IMG/VR virus record: IMGVR_UViG_3300042446_001469
Location: 1-62,901 of that record
Origin: a virus
Reading direction: 5' to 3' (one strand)
DNA length: 62,901 nt
Shown: positions 25,887-34,677 of the stretch, piece after piece
Position numbering within the stretch: the first letter of the stretch is position 1
Layout of the letters: each line of letters starts with the position of its first letter
Program-made: the position numbers and the translations under genes
The notes under the pieces: generated by a model
The model's database searches: none
Told to the model about the DNA's origin: nothing
What the model saw: only the letters and a program-made list of their open reading frames with translations

Positions 25887-26606
25887 TAATTTATTTCTTT
25901 TTCGAGATTCCAACATTTTAATTCTTTGTTCCTCTGGCATTTTCTTTCCTTTATTAACATTCGGGATTCCTTTCCTCAACCCTGCCAATCTTTGACGTTC
26001 TTCTTCAGAAACTTTTTTGCCATAATTATTATGTTTTTCGCCACTTCTAGCTATCGACATATTTATTCTCGCTTCATCACTCATTTTAGTTCCTTTTTTT
26101 AATTCCGACATTCGTTTTTTACATTCTTCAGTATGTTTGAATCCTGTGAAAGATTTCACCCTATTTGATATTGCTTCGGGCGACATCTTCTTACCCATTC
26201 CACCCAAAGATATTTTTTTACGATGTTCTTCTGATAATTTCTTCCCTGTTCTAACTTTTGATAATTTTTGTTTGGTTTCATCCGAATGATTAAAACCTAT
26301 CATGCTCTGTCCTCTTTTTAATACATTATAACCATTTGGTTCCAGTGAATTAAATTTTATAATAAGTTGTTCTTCTAAATCGTGTAATCCTTTTTTATCA
26401 AAATCTGTGAGATAATAAATATCGATATCAAAATTTTCAATACCATATTTGTTTATAGCATTATGAATAATTTGTTTTCCTTTACTTCTATAACCACAAA
26501 CTCTCTGATACATATTAATACTTTCCCCAATATAATACTTCCCATTCACTTCATTGCGAATGATATAAACACCAGCCTTCTTTTCAAATTTATCAGTTAA
26601 TTTCAT
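25854..26606 (-). CDS. GIY-YIG homing endonuclease with NUMOD3 repeats
   Basis: A 250-residue Seg-like enzyme. The nuclease domain has GVYIIRNEVNGKYYIGESIN at residues 12-31, RVCGYRSKGKQIIHNAINKY and the conserved Glu in LEEQLIIKF near 76. From residue 100 on there are at least five NUMOD3-type DNA-binding repeats (G-x-x-x-S-x-E-x-x-x-K/R). Seg proteins of T4 promote spread of their own gene. Its ATG overlaps the ribbon-helix-helix gene, and its 3' end lies on the AAA+ gene. Confidence 0.88.
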   Translation of the reverse strand: MKLTDKFEKKAGVYIIRNEVNGKYYIGESINMYQRVCGYRSKGKQIIHNAINKYGIENFDIDIYYLTDFDKKGLHDLEEQLIIKFNSLEPNGYNVLKRGQSMIGFNHSDETKQKLSKVRTGKKLSEEHRKKISLGGMGKKMSPEAISNRVKSFTGFKHTEECKKRMSELKKGTKMSDEARINMSIARSGEKHNNYGKKVSEEERQRLAGLRKGIPNVNKGKKMPEEQRIKMLESRKRNKLLKESDPSLFK

Positions 26607-26736
26607 TCAACGTCTCCTCTAGTATTCTTTTGATATATTCGGTCATAGTCAGACCAGATTTCTTTGCAATCTTACGAATTTGCTCCTTCATTTCCAAAGT
26701 CACATAGAGTTCTATTTTTTTCTTTATTGTTTCCAT
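26593..26736 (-). CDS. Ribbon-helix-helix-like small regulator
   Basis: A 47-residue protein: a strand KKKIELYVTLEM, helix EQIRKIAKKSGLT and helix MTEYIKRILEETLNE, the arrangement of Arc/CopG-type repressors. Stop at 26593; the final codons overlap the homing endonuclease ATG (14-bp overlap), so both come from one message. It may repress the endonuclease or bind its DNA site. Confidence 0.7.
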   Translation of the reverse strand: METIKKKIELYVTLEMKEQIRKIAKKSGLTMTEYIKRILEETLNEIN

Positions 26737-26823
26737 ATATCATTACTTAGTAAATTTTAATGATTTTTTCATGATTTTTACATAAAAAGTTTAATTAGGA
26801 ATTTTTAATTAAGTAATACTGTA

Positions 26824-27903
26824 ATGCGTGATTACAGTTATTTTTTTGAAAATTCCAATCTCCTCAATATGTTTGTGGCAGCATTTGACGATGCATTTGT
26901 GTATCGTTATGATGCAAAAACCAGACAATCGAAGGAGAAAATTGAAGTTCGGTATGTAAACGGACCTAAACACCGTGTCCTACATGATCTCACTGATCGA
27001 GCCAAGACACTGACATTGCCAGTAGTAACGATTGAGCAAACAAGTTTAGCTCGTGATCCTTCCAGAATTTCAAATAAAGATCAATTTCTGTATAGAAAAC
27101 AGTTGGATTCTACCAATAGACTTGCGAAAATTCCAACACCAATTCCAGTAAATCTCACTCTGGATGTGAATATCATCTGTTATTTCAAAGAAGATTTGGA
27201 TCAGATCATCCAGAATTTCGTCGTAAATTGTAATCCATATATCATTGTTTCTTGGCAATTTCCTGAAAAGTTCAACATGCCATTCATTGATGAGATTCGT
27301 TCAGAAATTCAATGGTCAGGTGATATTTCCTACGAAAATCCCAAAGATTTGTCACCTGATACAAAATGGAGAATTTCTGCATCTACATCATTCACGATCA
27401 AAGGTTGGTTGTTCAAAGATTATAACCAAACTCAAGCACCGATCTATGTGGTTAATGCAGATTTCCATGCTCTAGCTGTCAGTAATAGATTTTGTGATTA
27501 CAATCTCTTCGATGCTATCAGTGCAGAAGGTGTTCAAACAGAAAGCGTATCGATTAGTGCGTATCCAGAATTCACCAATTATTTCATCAATGGTATCCAT
27601 CAAGGAGATTCTTTGATTGTAACTGAGTTGAATGAAAGAAATTTCCAATTCTATGGGAAGCGATTCGGTTACAATAACACTTGGTATCTGTCTGGTGCAT
27701 ATAATATTCCTCAATTGGTTTACACTGAGATTGATACTGCCAAGTTCCCCACGATTTCCGCTTATCTATTACCAGAGAATGTGATCACAGTAGTGAATGA
27801 TAATATTGTCACAATATCCCTAAGTTCAAATTATTTTAGTAATTTGTCGGGAAACCATGTTTTTGTGACGGCAAATGACGCAGGGTGGGTAGCATCCTAT
27901 TAA
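26824..27903 (+). CDS. Tail terminator / sheath stabiliser, gp15-like
   Basis: A 359-residue protein. Its N-terminal 210 residues fit the pattern of T4 gp15: a start with FFENSNLLNMFVAAFDD, then TLPVVTIEQTSLARD near 65, PVNLTLDVNIICYFKEDLDQ near 109 (gp15 has a comparable strand followed by YEDDM), and SFTIKGWLF near 190 (compare gp15 VNGWMY). gp15 caps the sheath and joins tail to head. The C-terminal 150 residues are an extension not found in T4. It precedes the portal gene. Confidence 0.6.
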   Translation: MRDYSYFFENSNLLNMFVAAFDDAFVYRYDAKTRQSKEKIEVRYVNGPKHRVLHDLTDRAKTLTLPVVTIEQTSLARDPSRISNKDQFLYRKQLDSTNRLAKIPTPIPVNLTLDVNIICYFKEDLDQIIQNFVVNCNPYIIVSWQFPEKFNMPFIDEIRSEIQWSGDISYENPKDLSPDTKWRISASTSFTIKGWLFKDYNQTQAPIYVVNADFHALAVSNRFCDYNLFDAISAEGVQTESVSISAYPEFTNYFINGIHQGDSLIVTELNERNFQFYGKRFGYNNTWYLSGAYNIPQLVYTEIDTAKFPTISAYLLPENVITVVNDNIVTISLSSNYFSNLSGNHVFVTANDAGWVASY

Positions 27904-27918
27904 AAAAAACAATTTGAC

Positions 27919-27924
27919 TAAATA
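27919..27924 (+). promoter_or_regulatory. Late promoter box, 5 bp before ATG 27930
   Basis: TAAATA, ATATC, ATG. Confidence 0.7.
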
Positions 27925-27929
27925 ATATC

Positions 27930-28337
27930 ATGACTACGAAAGATCAGATCGCAATTGCTAAATTGTATATGGAGGGAAATACTTGGGCTGGGTCTATCGC
28001 AGATGCCCATAATAAAAATATAACAAATTGGGGGTCTTTTTCAAGAGCCATACTGAAAAAATTTCCAGATTTTGAAGAAAAAAATGATAGATTCGGTAAC
28101 ACCGAACGAGAAATATTAGAATATTCAACTGGTAATTTATCATTGGAAATAAAATTTGAGAATGGGAAAGTAAGCGTTGAATTATATTTTGAGAATGAGC
28201 AAATGGCTAATAAATATAATCAATATAAATCATTTGATGATGATTTTGATTCAGCATATGAGTTTGTTTTACAAATGGCGAAAAAGATAAAAATATCCAG
28301 CCATGATTTTGATCAAGATATTTATGGGGACGATTGA
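27930..28337 (+). CDS. Hypothetical late protein
   Basis: A 135-residue protein, not recognised. Starts MTTKDQIAIAKLYMEGNTWA, with a helix that ends in LYMEG, then a beta-rich middle (LSLEIKFENGKVSVELYFEN near 69) and a helical end. Lies between the tail terminator and portal genes and has its own late box, so a virion component is likely. Confidence 0.58.
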   Translation: MTTKDQIAIAKLYMEGNTWAGSIADAHNKNITNWGSFSRAILKKFPDFEEKNDRFGNTEREILEYSTGNLSLEIKFENGKVSVELYFENEQMANKYNQYKSFDDDFDSAYEFVLQMAKKIKISSHDFDQDIYGDD

Positions 28338-28368
28338 TCTATTTAATTGAATAATTGAAGATTCCCCC

Positions 28369-28374
28369 TAAATA
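28369..28374 (+). promoter_or_regulatory. Late promoter box, 6 bp before portal ATG
   Basis: TAAATA, ATAAGT, ATG at 28381. Confidence 0.68.
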
Positions 28375-28380
28375 ATAAGT

Positions 28381-30207
28381 ATGGCGGGTTCCGATAGTTC
28401 TTCTACACAATCTTCAAATAAATCCTACGTTAGTAATGACGGTAAGGGTTCCACTTTCGATAGGAATATGCAATCTTATTTGAAGAATCGTGGGAATTTT
28501 ATTCAGCAAACTCCTGATGAAGCAAAGAATACAAAATATAAATATTTCCAAAAAATCGGGTTACGCAGACCTGAAGCAATTGCTAAGAACTCTGTAGCTC
28601 TTAATAACGACTGGAATAACACAGCGTTTTCCGCTATTTACCAAGACAAATCCTTTACGGATTTGATGTATTCCCAAGCATCGGAAGAAAAACCAGGTCG
28701 TCTTAGAGACTACCGTATGATGGCTGCTTACTCTGAAGTGGCAGATGCTTTGGATGAAATTTGTGATGAAACCATTAACGTTGATGAAGATGGGGAAATC
28801 GTAACTCTTGATTTCCGTAACGCTGATTTGGAATCAGAGAAAAAAGAGGAAATACAAAAAGAATTTTCTAAATTCTGTTCCATGTTGGATTTGGATGATA
28901 ATGGATGGCATTATTTCCGACAATTTCTTGTTGAAGGTGAACTCTTTTTTGAACTTATTCTGAAAGATGATTACATCAAACAAGGTGTTGTTGCCATTAA
29001 AAATCTTCCTGCTGATCAATTCGATCCTGTTTATGACAACATCCAGACGATGTTAGTCAAAGCATTTATTTATAAGAAGCCTATTTTTTCTAGCATCGAT
29101 AATAAAAAAGTTGAACGGTATGAATATATTCCATTTGAAAAGAACCAAGTTCTTTATGTAAATAGTGGACAATATAATGAAACAAAAGATTTTATCATTC
29201 CTTTCATTGAGAATTGCCGTAGAGCTTATAGACAGCTTTCGATGATCGAAGATTCTGTGGTTATCCATAGAATGGTTCATGCACCTCTCCGTTTCCTTTT
29301 CAATGTGGATGTAGGTAGATTACCAGTTCCTCAAGCTGAAGCATATCTGAGAAAATTACAATCTCAATATTGGTCTACCAAGACTTTCGATTTGGATCAA
29401 AGTGATGTCGTTAAAAAATATGCACCACAGTCTACTTTGGATTCTTTCTGGTTTGCTAAAAGACAAGGACAAGAAGCAACAACTGTTGAAACATTTGGTG
29501 GTCAACAATCAGATGGTAATATGGAGCCTCTAGATTGGTTCATCAAGAAACTTTATCGTTCTCTGAAGACTCCTACTTCTCGTTTGAATAATGAAACGGG
29601 ATATAATGATGGGACAGAAATGCTTCGTGAAGAGCTTAAATTTGCGAAGATGATCATTCGTCAACAACAAAGATTTGCTCAAGGCATCAAAAGAGCATTT
29701 GTCACTCATCTCAAATTCAAAGAAATGTTCGAAGAATATGATCTTTTCGAAGATAATATTCAAGTGGAATTTAATGTTCCGACGAATTTCTATGACATGA
29801 GAGAAAGTCAAAAGCTTGAATTAAAAATTAACACCTTTACCAGTATTACAAACAGTGAATTTGTCTCCAAAACCTTTGCTATGAAAAAATATTTGGATTG
29901 GAAAGATTCAGACATTCTTGCTAATCGTCACTTCCTGAGAAACGAAGCAGAGTTCCTATACGAAATTGAACAAATTAAAGCCAACGGACCTAACTGGAAA
30001 GAACTTGCAGCACAACAAGCTGAAGGTGCTGCGGGAGGAGAAGGTGGTGACATGAGCGACTTGGGTGGCGGTGGTGGTGGCGGTGGTGGCGTTCCAGACT
30101 TTGGAGGAGGAGGAGCCGCTATTAGTGGTGGAGAAGCTGATTTGGGCGGTGGCGAAGCACCTCCAGCAGAAGAAGCACCTCCAGCAGAAGAAGCACCACC
30201 AGTTTAA
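28381..30207 (+). CDS. 20: Portal vertex protein, gp20-like
   Basis: A 608-residue portal protein. The core matches T4 gp20 in order: GRLRDYRMMAAYSEVADALD near residue 103, ALDEICDETINVDEDG, VNSGQYNETKD near 260, VIHRMVHAPLRFLFNVDVG near 297 and GYNDGTEMLREELKFAKMI near 408. It forms the dodecameric ring for DNA entry and exit. The last 60 residues are low-complexity: a run of Gly with Asp/Val, then repeated P-P-A-E-E-A units; such a tail is absent from T4 gp20. Confidence 0.92.
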   Translation: MAGSDSSSTQSSNKSYVSNDGKGSTFDRNMQSYLKNRGNFIQQTPDEAKNTKYKYFQKIGLRRPEAIAKNSVALNNDWNNTAFSAIYQDKSFTDLMYSQASEEKPGRLRDYRMMAAYSEVADALDEICDETINVDEDGEIVTLDFRNADLESEKKEEIQKEFSKFCSMLDLDDNGWHYFRQFLVEGELFFELILKDDYIKQGVVAIKNLPADQFDPVYDNIQTMLVKAFIYKKPIFSSIDNKKVERYEYIPFEKNQVLYVNSGQYNETKDFIIPFIENCRRAYRQLSMIEDSVVIHRMVHAPLRFLFNVDVGRLPVPQAEAYLRKLQSQYWSTKTFDLDQSDVVKKYAPQSTLDSFWFAKRQGQEATTVETFGGQQSDGNMEPLDWFIKKLYRSLKTPTSRLNNETGYNDGTEMLREELKFAKMIIRQQQRFAQGIKRAFVTHLKFKEMFEEYDLFEDNIQVEFNVPTNFYDMRESQKLELKINTFTSITNSEFVSKTFAMKKYLDWKDSDILANRHFLRNEAEFLYEIEQIKANGPNWKELAAQQAEGAAGGEGGDMSDLGGGGGGGGGVPDFGGGGAAISGGEADLGGGEAPPAEEAPPAEEAPPV

Positions 30208-30878
30208 TTCAAAGGTATATTATAATTCCTAGCACATTCTTTCGATTTCTGATCGAACGGATAAATTGTTCCGTGCCAAAGGTAATCTTTGCCACCTTCA
30301 ATTGGACCTAAAGGACGAACTTTTATCAACCATTCTCCCATATATTCCCCACGGGAATTTTTAAATTTTAATTTACCTGAAAATTGGGAAGATGCATCAG
30401 TAGATTCTTCCCATCTACGCATGTAATCATCCAACTGGATTTCGTCTTCTATGAAATTTTTCCAATTCAAACGAAGTAATTCTTCCGATGAAGTCGCGCA
30501 CAAATGACAATATGTTTCATTAACTTGAATATTTATTGCTTTGGAAGTAGTGCGAAAAGATGGTTTAGGATTCAACCAAAACATTGCTTCTATTTCTGCT
30601 TTGATGATTTTCAGAGAATCCTTCATGGAACCACCACCATTAGGGGAGATTTCATACTCAACATTCTTTAATCGAGTGTCTAAATTACCAATTCCCGATT
30701 TAATTTCTTGTAAAATTTCTGGTATTTCATGTTTAGATTTACTATAAATTTTATGTTGTTCATATTTTTTAATAATAAATTTTTTAATTTTTTTGAAAAA
30801 AACCAAGAAGGTGCTTACCAATCCAATAACAATTGAAATAGTTTGCGCGTTTTGCATTAAGAAAATCCATAAATCCAT
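30204..30878 (-). CDS. Membrane-anchored PAS-domain protein
   Basis: A 224-residue protein. One membrane segment (about residues 11-28, SIVIGLVSTFLVFF) is followed by a basic patch, a short coiled stretch, the motif NGGGSMKDSLKIIK near 81, and a PAS-like domain from about 105: NETYCHLCATSSEELLRLNW, a linker, then GEYMGEWLIKVRPLG and a final WHGTIYPF. The pattern is that of PAS sensor domains, but no output domain follows. Convergent with the portal gene (4-bp overlap). It could sense a ligand at the membrane and influence lysis or infection; not known. Confidence 0.65.
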   Translation of the reverse strand: MDLWIFLMQNAQTISIVIGLVSTFLVFFKKIKKFIIKKYEQHKIYSKSKHEIPEILQEIKSGIGNLDTRLKNVEYEISPNGGGSMKDSLKIIKAEIEAMFWLNPKPSFRTTSKAINIQVNETYCHLCATSSEELLRLNWKNFIEDEIQLDDYMRRWEESTDASSQFSGKLKFKNSRGEYMGEWLIKVRPLGPIEGGKDYLWHGTIYPFDQKSKECARNYNIPLN

Positions 30879-30883
30879 GATAT

Positions 30884-30889
30884 TATTTA
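30884..30889 (-). promoter_or_regulatory. Late promoter box fused to a stop codon
   Basis: TAAATA on the minus strand, ATATC, ATG at 30878. Its TAA is the stop codon of the 30887-31183 gene. Confidence 0.72.
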
Positions 30890-31183
30890 TTCACAAAAGC
30901 TGACGCAATTAAATGCTGAGTTATAATAAAATTTAGTTCCGTTATTAGATAGTGGAGACCACCCAGTATCAGTTGATTTATTACACACGTAAAAATAGTA
31001 TTGACTACCATTATTAGCTGATGGCTGAACGAAAATAGTGCTTTGACCCCAAAGTATGAAATCGTTGGAAGATAGGTAATAATATTTGGAACCATTATTG
31101 TTATTAGGATTCCAACCTGAAACAGTTGGAACACCACAAGAAAGTTGGTAATAAACAGAACCATTATTGGATTCAAATGACAT
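30887..31183 (-). CDS. NNG-repeat late protein
   Basis: A 98-residue protein built of about four imperfect units of 22-29 residues, each with NNG[ST]-x-[YF]-Y (SNNGSVYYQLSCG, NNNGSKYYYLSS, NNGSQYYFYVC, SNNGTKFYYN). Aromatic- and Asn-rich, with five cysteines. It resembles short beta-repeat surface proteins, but no family is recognised. Its ATG is 28 bp from the divergent neck-protein ATG, each with its own late box. Confidence 0.6.
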   Translation of the reverse strand: MSFESNNGSVYYQLSCGVPTVSGWNPNNNNGSKYYYLSSNDFILWGQSTIFVQPSANNGSQYYFYVCNKSTDTGWSPLSNNGTKFYYNSAFNCVSFCE

Positions 31184-31188
31184 ATTAT

Positions 31189-31194
31189 TATTTA
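31189..31194 (-). promoter_or_regulatory. Late promoter box, 5 bp before ATG 31183
   Basis: TAAATA on the minus strand, ATAAT, ATG; forms an inverted repeat with the box at 31201-31206. Confidence 0.75.
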
Positions 31195-31200
31195 GCTTAT

Positions 31201-31206
31201 TAAATA
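31201..31206 (+). promoter_or_regulatory. Late promoter box, 5 bp before ATG 31212
   Basis: TAAATA, ATAAT, ATG; mirror image of the minus-strand box 6 bp away. Confidence 0.75.
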
Positions 31207-31211
31207 ATAAT

Positions 31212-32354
31212 ATGAGTCTCTGTCAATTAGAACCAATTTCAGCTTTCATGTCCACTAATCTTAATTCAAAGATTGAGTGTTATCAACGTTTGGGAGAAAG
31301 AATCTTGAGACTATTGGGACATCCAATGATCAATGTTGAATTGCATTATGACCAACTTTATGAAGCAATTTCAATGGCAACGGATTTTTATACAAAATAC
31401 GCTGGATATTCAAAAGAATATGTAATTTTTGATAGTAACTTATATGAAAGTGGCAAAGGAATCAGATTGGATACTCTTTTCACTGTGGCAAATTCTGGAT
31501 ATACACCATCGGAAAAATTAAATGATAAGAAAATCGGACCTAATCCTGATTATGAAGTGAAAATTCCTGATGTGTTGTATGTTTCCTTATCCACCATACC
31601 AAATTCTTATTTTGCTTCTTCTTCCTCTTTGAGTGCTGTAGTTCCATCCGATGGTATTACATCCATGCAAATTATTGATAAAACCACTTATAATTTATTC
31701 ACCACGTTCAGACCTTCTTTGAGTTCTTTGTTTCAACAATCTTATCAAAAACCTTTCACTGTTCAATGTGAACCACAAGAAGATGTTCGCACATACAACA
31801 ATATGTTTGATTATGATATCATGGATTATCGAAAAGTTGTTGATGTCGTATCGTTTGAAGAAGGTTCTACGACTGGTGTGAATACATTGTTCTCCGTGGA
31901 ACAAACTATGGCACAACAATCATATCACGCATATTCTCTTGGGAATTATGGTTTTGATATTCTTTCTTGGCATACTGTCAAAGATTGGATTGATACCAGA
32001 GAAAAAATGTTTGCCACCAGAAGAGATATTTATTTCGATCCCAGAACACAATATTTACGCTTGATACCACAGCCGAAAAACACCACATTCTATGGTTTAT
32101 TGGAATGTTATGTGGAAAAACCGCTTCGAGATTTGGTAAAAGAAAAATGGGTATTGGAATACTCCACTGCTTTGTGTAAAGTCATGTGGGGAAGGATTCT
32201 CACTAAAATTAGTGGCGTGGGTTTTCCTGGTGGTGGTTCTATCAATGGTGATTCCATTTTGTCAGAAGGTGTTGCAGAGAAAAAAGAATTGGAACAATTC
32301 TTAATTGAAGGTGGGTACGGAGATTTCGACCCAGTATCTTTCTCTGTTTTTTAA
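31212..32354 (+). CDS. Probable neck / head-completion protein
   Basis: A 380-residue protein. I place the start at ATG 31212 because it follows a late box at 5 bp; an upstream in-frame ATG at 31167 would run through that promoter and the opposite gene. The N-terminal part (RILRLLGHPMINVELHYDQL, then AISMATDFYTKYAG) has the adaptor pattern of phage neck proteins, and the C-terminal part contains WVLEYSTALCKVMWGRIL, seen in gp13/gp14-type proteins of T4-like phages. It lies after the portal gene, as a neck gene should. Exact T4 counterpart uncertain. Confidence 0.55.
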   Translation: MSLCQLEPISAFMSTNLNSKIECYQRLGERILRLLGHPMINVELHYDQLYEAISMATDFYTKYAGYSKEYVIFDSNLYESGKGIRLDTLFTVANSGYTPSEKLNDKKIGPNPDYEVKIPDVLYVSLSTIPNSYFASSSSLSAVVPSDGITSMQIIDKTTYNLFTTFRPSLSSLFQQSYQKPFTVQCEPQEDVRTYNNMFDYDIMDYRKVVDVVSFEEGSTTGVNTLFSVEQTMAQQSYHAYSLGNYGFDILSWHTVKDWIDTREKMFATRRDIYFDPRTQYLRLIPQPKNTTFYGLLECYVEKPLRDLVKEKWVLEYSTALCKVMWGRILTKISGVGFPGGGSINGDSILSEGVAEKKELEQFLIEGGYGDFDPVSFSVF

Positions 32355-32363
32355 TAATTATAA

Positions 32364-32390
32364 TTGACATAATAACCATTTGACTAAATA
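32364..32390 (+). promoter_or_regulatory. Composite promoter: TTGACA, 15 bp, TAAATA
   Basis: TTGACA 32364-32369, TAAATA 32385-32390, then 6 bp to ATG 32397. Confidence 0.65.
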
Positions 32391-32396
32391 TAAAAG

Positions 32397-34661
32397 ATGA
32401 GATTGTTTAGCGAAGAGGTAAAAGTTACCTCGTCTAACTCTCCTCTGAACATCCTTCAAGTTAAAGATTTTCAAGAAGTCTTTTTCGGTGTTTTCGAGGT
32501 GCAGATAAACGAAAAAAAATATGTGGCAGAAAAGATTTCCGAAGAAAACGGAAATCCAATCGTATCTATTCTTGTGGAGGAAGGAAACGAGAAAGCACAA
32601 TATCCTTTCTTACTTCTGAAAGGGAAACAAGAAATTTATTTCAATTCGCAAAGCGAACCAGTTGAAATCTTTGAATCAAATATTGAGAATGAAGAAGATG
32701 AAGATTTAGAAGTTGAAGAGCTTATCAAAGAAACTTTCGATAATTCTGAAATTGTTGAAGATAAAAAACAAGAAATTCTTGAAGAAATAAAAAGAGTAAA
32801 GAGAAATGCTGTAAAGAAATCTCTTGAAATTTTAGAACATAATAAAGCAAAAAATATTCAAGATATTAAGAATGAGAGTAGGAAAAAGGAAAAAGCTCTC
32901 AAAGGGTATTTGGAATCAGCAAGAGAAAATCTTGTAGATGAATTTACTATCATTTCTGGAAAAATTAAAAATGAATTAATTTCAGATAATGATTATAAAT
33001 TTGATGAGATTCGTGAAAGCATTGATCTTAAAATTCAAGATATTGCTGACAATCTAAATGAATCTCTTGGAAAGAACTTTGAAAATTCTTCTAAGTTGAT
33101 TGATAAGTCTGTCAAACAATTAGTCAAAGAATTATATGAAAGAAATATCAACCCGAAAGTTGATAAAGAATTAAAAGATATTGCTGAAGAAATTGTTGAA
33201 AAGGTATCAGAAATTGATAAAAATCTCAACGATAAATTGGATGAAAAAGCTGATGTTTCTTTAATTGAAAGTGTTAATAAGGAATTGGATGCAATTCGTG
33301 ATGCCAATATTGAACTTAATAATTCCTTGAACAAAGGTGTCCAAAAAGCCCTCTCTCGTGTAGGAAATGTCGATAAGAAAATTTTAGAGATTTCTGAGAA
33401 ATTTGATAATAAAATCTCAGAAACAGAACAAGAAATCACGCAATATTTCGATGAAAAGTTATCCTTAGTAAAGGAAGAAACATTAGATATTACAGATGAA
33501 GCGAGAAAATATTTTCAAAATCTTATTCAAGAAAGTAGAAATGGATTACTTTCTGAGATTCGTAAAATCAAAAATGAAAAGCCAATTGAATATATTTTAG
33601 AATCTAAAACAGGGAAACCAATTGTTAAAGAATGGGACTCCATTGAAAAGGATTGGAATAAAAAAATTCACGATAAATTTGAAAATTATAAAACCGATTT
33701 AAGAAAATATGTAGCTGTTTATGCTTCTGGTGGAGGGACGAATGCCACTCAATACCAAGATGGTGGCACGATGAATGGTGATTTGACTATTGTCGGAAAG
33801 CTTTCTGCTGGTGATATCTATTCAAATGGTAATAGAGTTGCAACAGTTGTCACTCCTACACGCACTACACTATCTGGCAACGGTATATTATCATCGTTTG
33901 CCATCGATGGAGCAGAAAGTCTCACTAATCCATCTGCGCTCATTGTCGCTATTGATGGTGCGCTACAAGAACCATCTGTAGATTACTCTGTTGGCAGCGG
34001 AAACATTACCTTTACTTCTCCATTAGCAAGTGGAGCAAAAGCAGTTGTGGTATCTCCTACAAATACTGTCCAAGTGCTTGATATGATTCCTTCAGATGGG
34101 AGTGTGACAAGTGCAAAATTAGCAAGTGGGTTGAGCATTTCTGCGCCTACACTGACCAATGCCGTAATAAGTGGGTCTACTACTTTTAGTACATCAGGTG
34201 CAGCGACAGCACTAAACACCTCTCTTGGAACGCGAAGAGTCAGGAGAACAACTCTTGCAACAAGAACAAGCTCATCTATGGTAGCAGATGACACACTAGT
34301 TTTGTCAGTCGTCAGCGGCGTGACATATCGCATTAAAGTTCATTCGCTAACCAAAAATTCAACCGCGACAGTTGGGATGGTTTTACGCATTGACCACCCT
34401 GGTATCACAGCAAGCGGAAGCGATACCGTAGGTCACTTTACAAACGGTGGCGGCAACTCAACGATTACGCCATCAACCTCAACATCGCTGACAAACTCGG
34501 TCAACCAGAACGGGCAGAATCTAAGCACAATTTCAGAGGTTATTTTAACACCAACAGCGTCAGGTAACGTAACTGTAATGTGGGGGGCGCGTGTTCCTGC
34601 TGGTGTAGAAACAGCAGGATTGAACGCTAACAGTTATATGGAAATTACAGAACTAAGTTAA
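32397..34661 (+). CDS. Coiled-coil virion protein with fibre-like C-terminus
   Basis: A 754-residue two-part protein. Residues about 1-90 form a small N-terminal domain; 100-440 are a long charged coiled coil (many Glu/Lys heptads); from about 445 the sequence turns into Ser/Thr/Gly/Ala-rich beta material (GGGTNATQYQDGGTMNGDLT, then repeated strand motifs) typical of tail-fibre shafts and tips. The DNA changes too: the 5' part is very AT-rich, while the 3' part from about 33720 is visibly richer in G+C. This suggests that the receptor-binding end was exchanged. Likely a long fibre or whisker. Confidence 0.65.
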   Translation: MRLFSEEVKVTSSNSPLNILQVKDFQEVFFGVFEVQINEKKYVAEKISEENGNPIVSILVEEGNEKAQYPFLLLKGKQEIYFNSQSEPVEIFESNIENEEDEDLEVEELIKETFDNSEIVEDKKQEILEEIKRVKRNAVKKSLEILEHNKAKNIQDIKNESRKKEKALKGYLESARENLVDEFTIISGKIKNELISDNDYKFDEIRESIDLKIQDIADNLNESLGKNFENSSKLIDKSVKQLVKELYERNINPKVDKELKDIAEEIVEKVSEIDKNLNDKLDEKADVSLIESVNKELDAIRDANIELNNSLNKGVQKALSRVGNVDKKILEISEKFDNKISETEQEITQYFDEKLSLVKEETLDITDEARKYFQNLIQESRNGLLSEIRKIKNEKPIEYILESKTGKPIVKEWDSIEKDWNKKIHDKFENYKTDLRKYVAVYASGGGTNATQYQDGGTMNGDLTIVGKLSAGDIYSNGNRVATVVTPTRTTLSGNGILSSFAIDGAESLTNPSALIVAIDGALQEPSVDYSVGSGNITFTSPLASGAKAVVVSPTNTVQVLDMIPSDGSVTSAKLASGLSISAPTLTNAVISGSTTFSTSGAATALNTSLGTRRVRRTTLATRTSSSMVADDTLVLSVVSGVTYRIKVHSLTKNSTATVGMVLRIDHPGITASGSDTVGHFTNGGGNSTITPSTSTSLTNSVNQNGQNLSTISEVILTPTASGNVTVMWGARVPAGVETAGLNANSYMEITELS

Positions 34662-34665
34662 TTAT

Positions 34666-34673
34666 TATAAATA
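34666..34673 (+). promoter_or_regulatory. Exact T4 late promoter core TATAAATA
   Basis: TATAAATA, then 4 bp to ATG 34678. The only full 8-base match noted. Confidence 0.75.
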
Positions 34674-34677
34674 AAAT

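Noticed and set aside
30883-31176. Alternative minus-strand frame overlapping the NNG-repeat gene
   Set aside because: Wrong frame relative to the promoter-adjacent ATG at 31183 and without sensible composition.
31167-31211. N-terminal extension of the neck protein to ATG 31167
   Set aside because: It reads through the divergent promoters and the start of the opposite gene.
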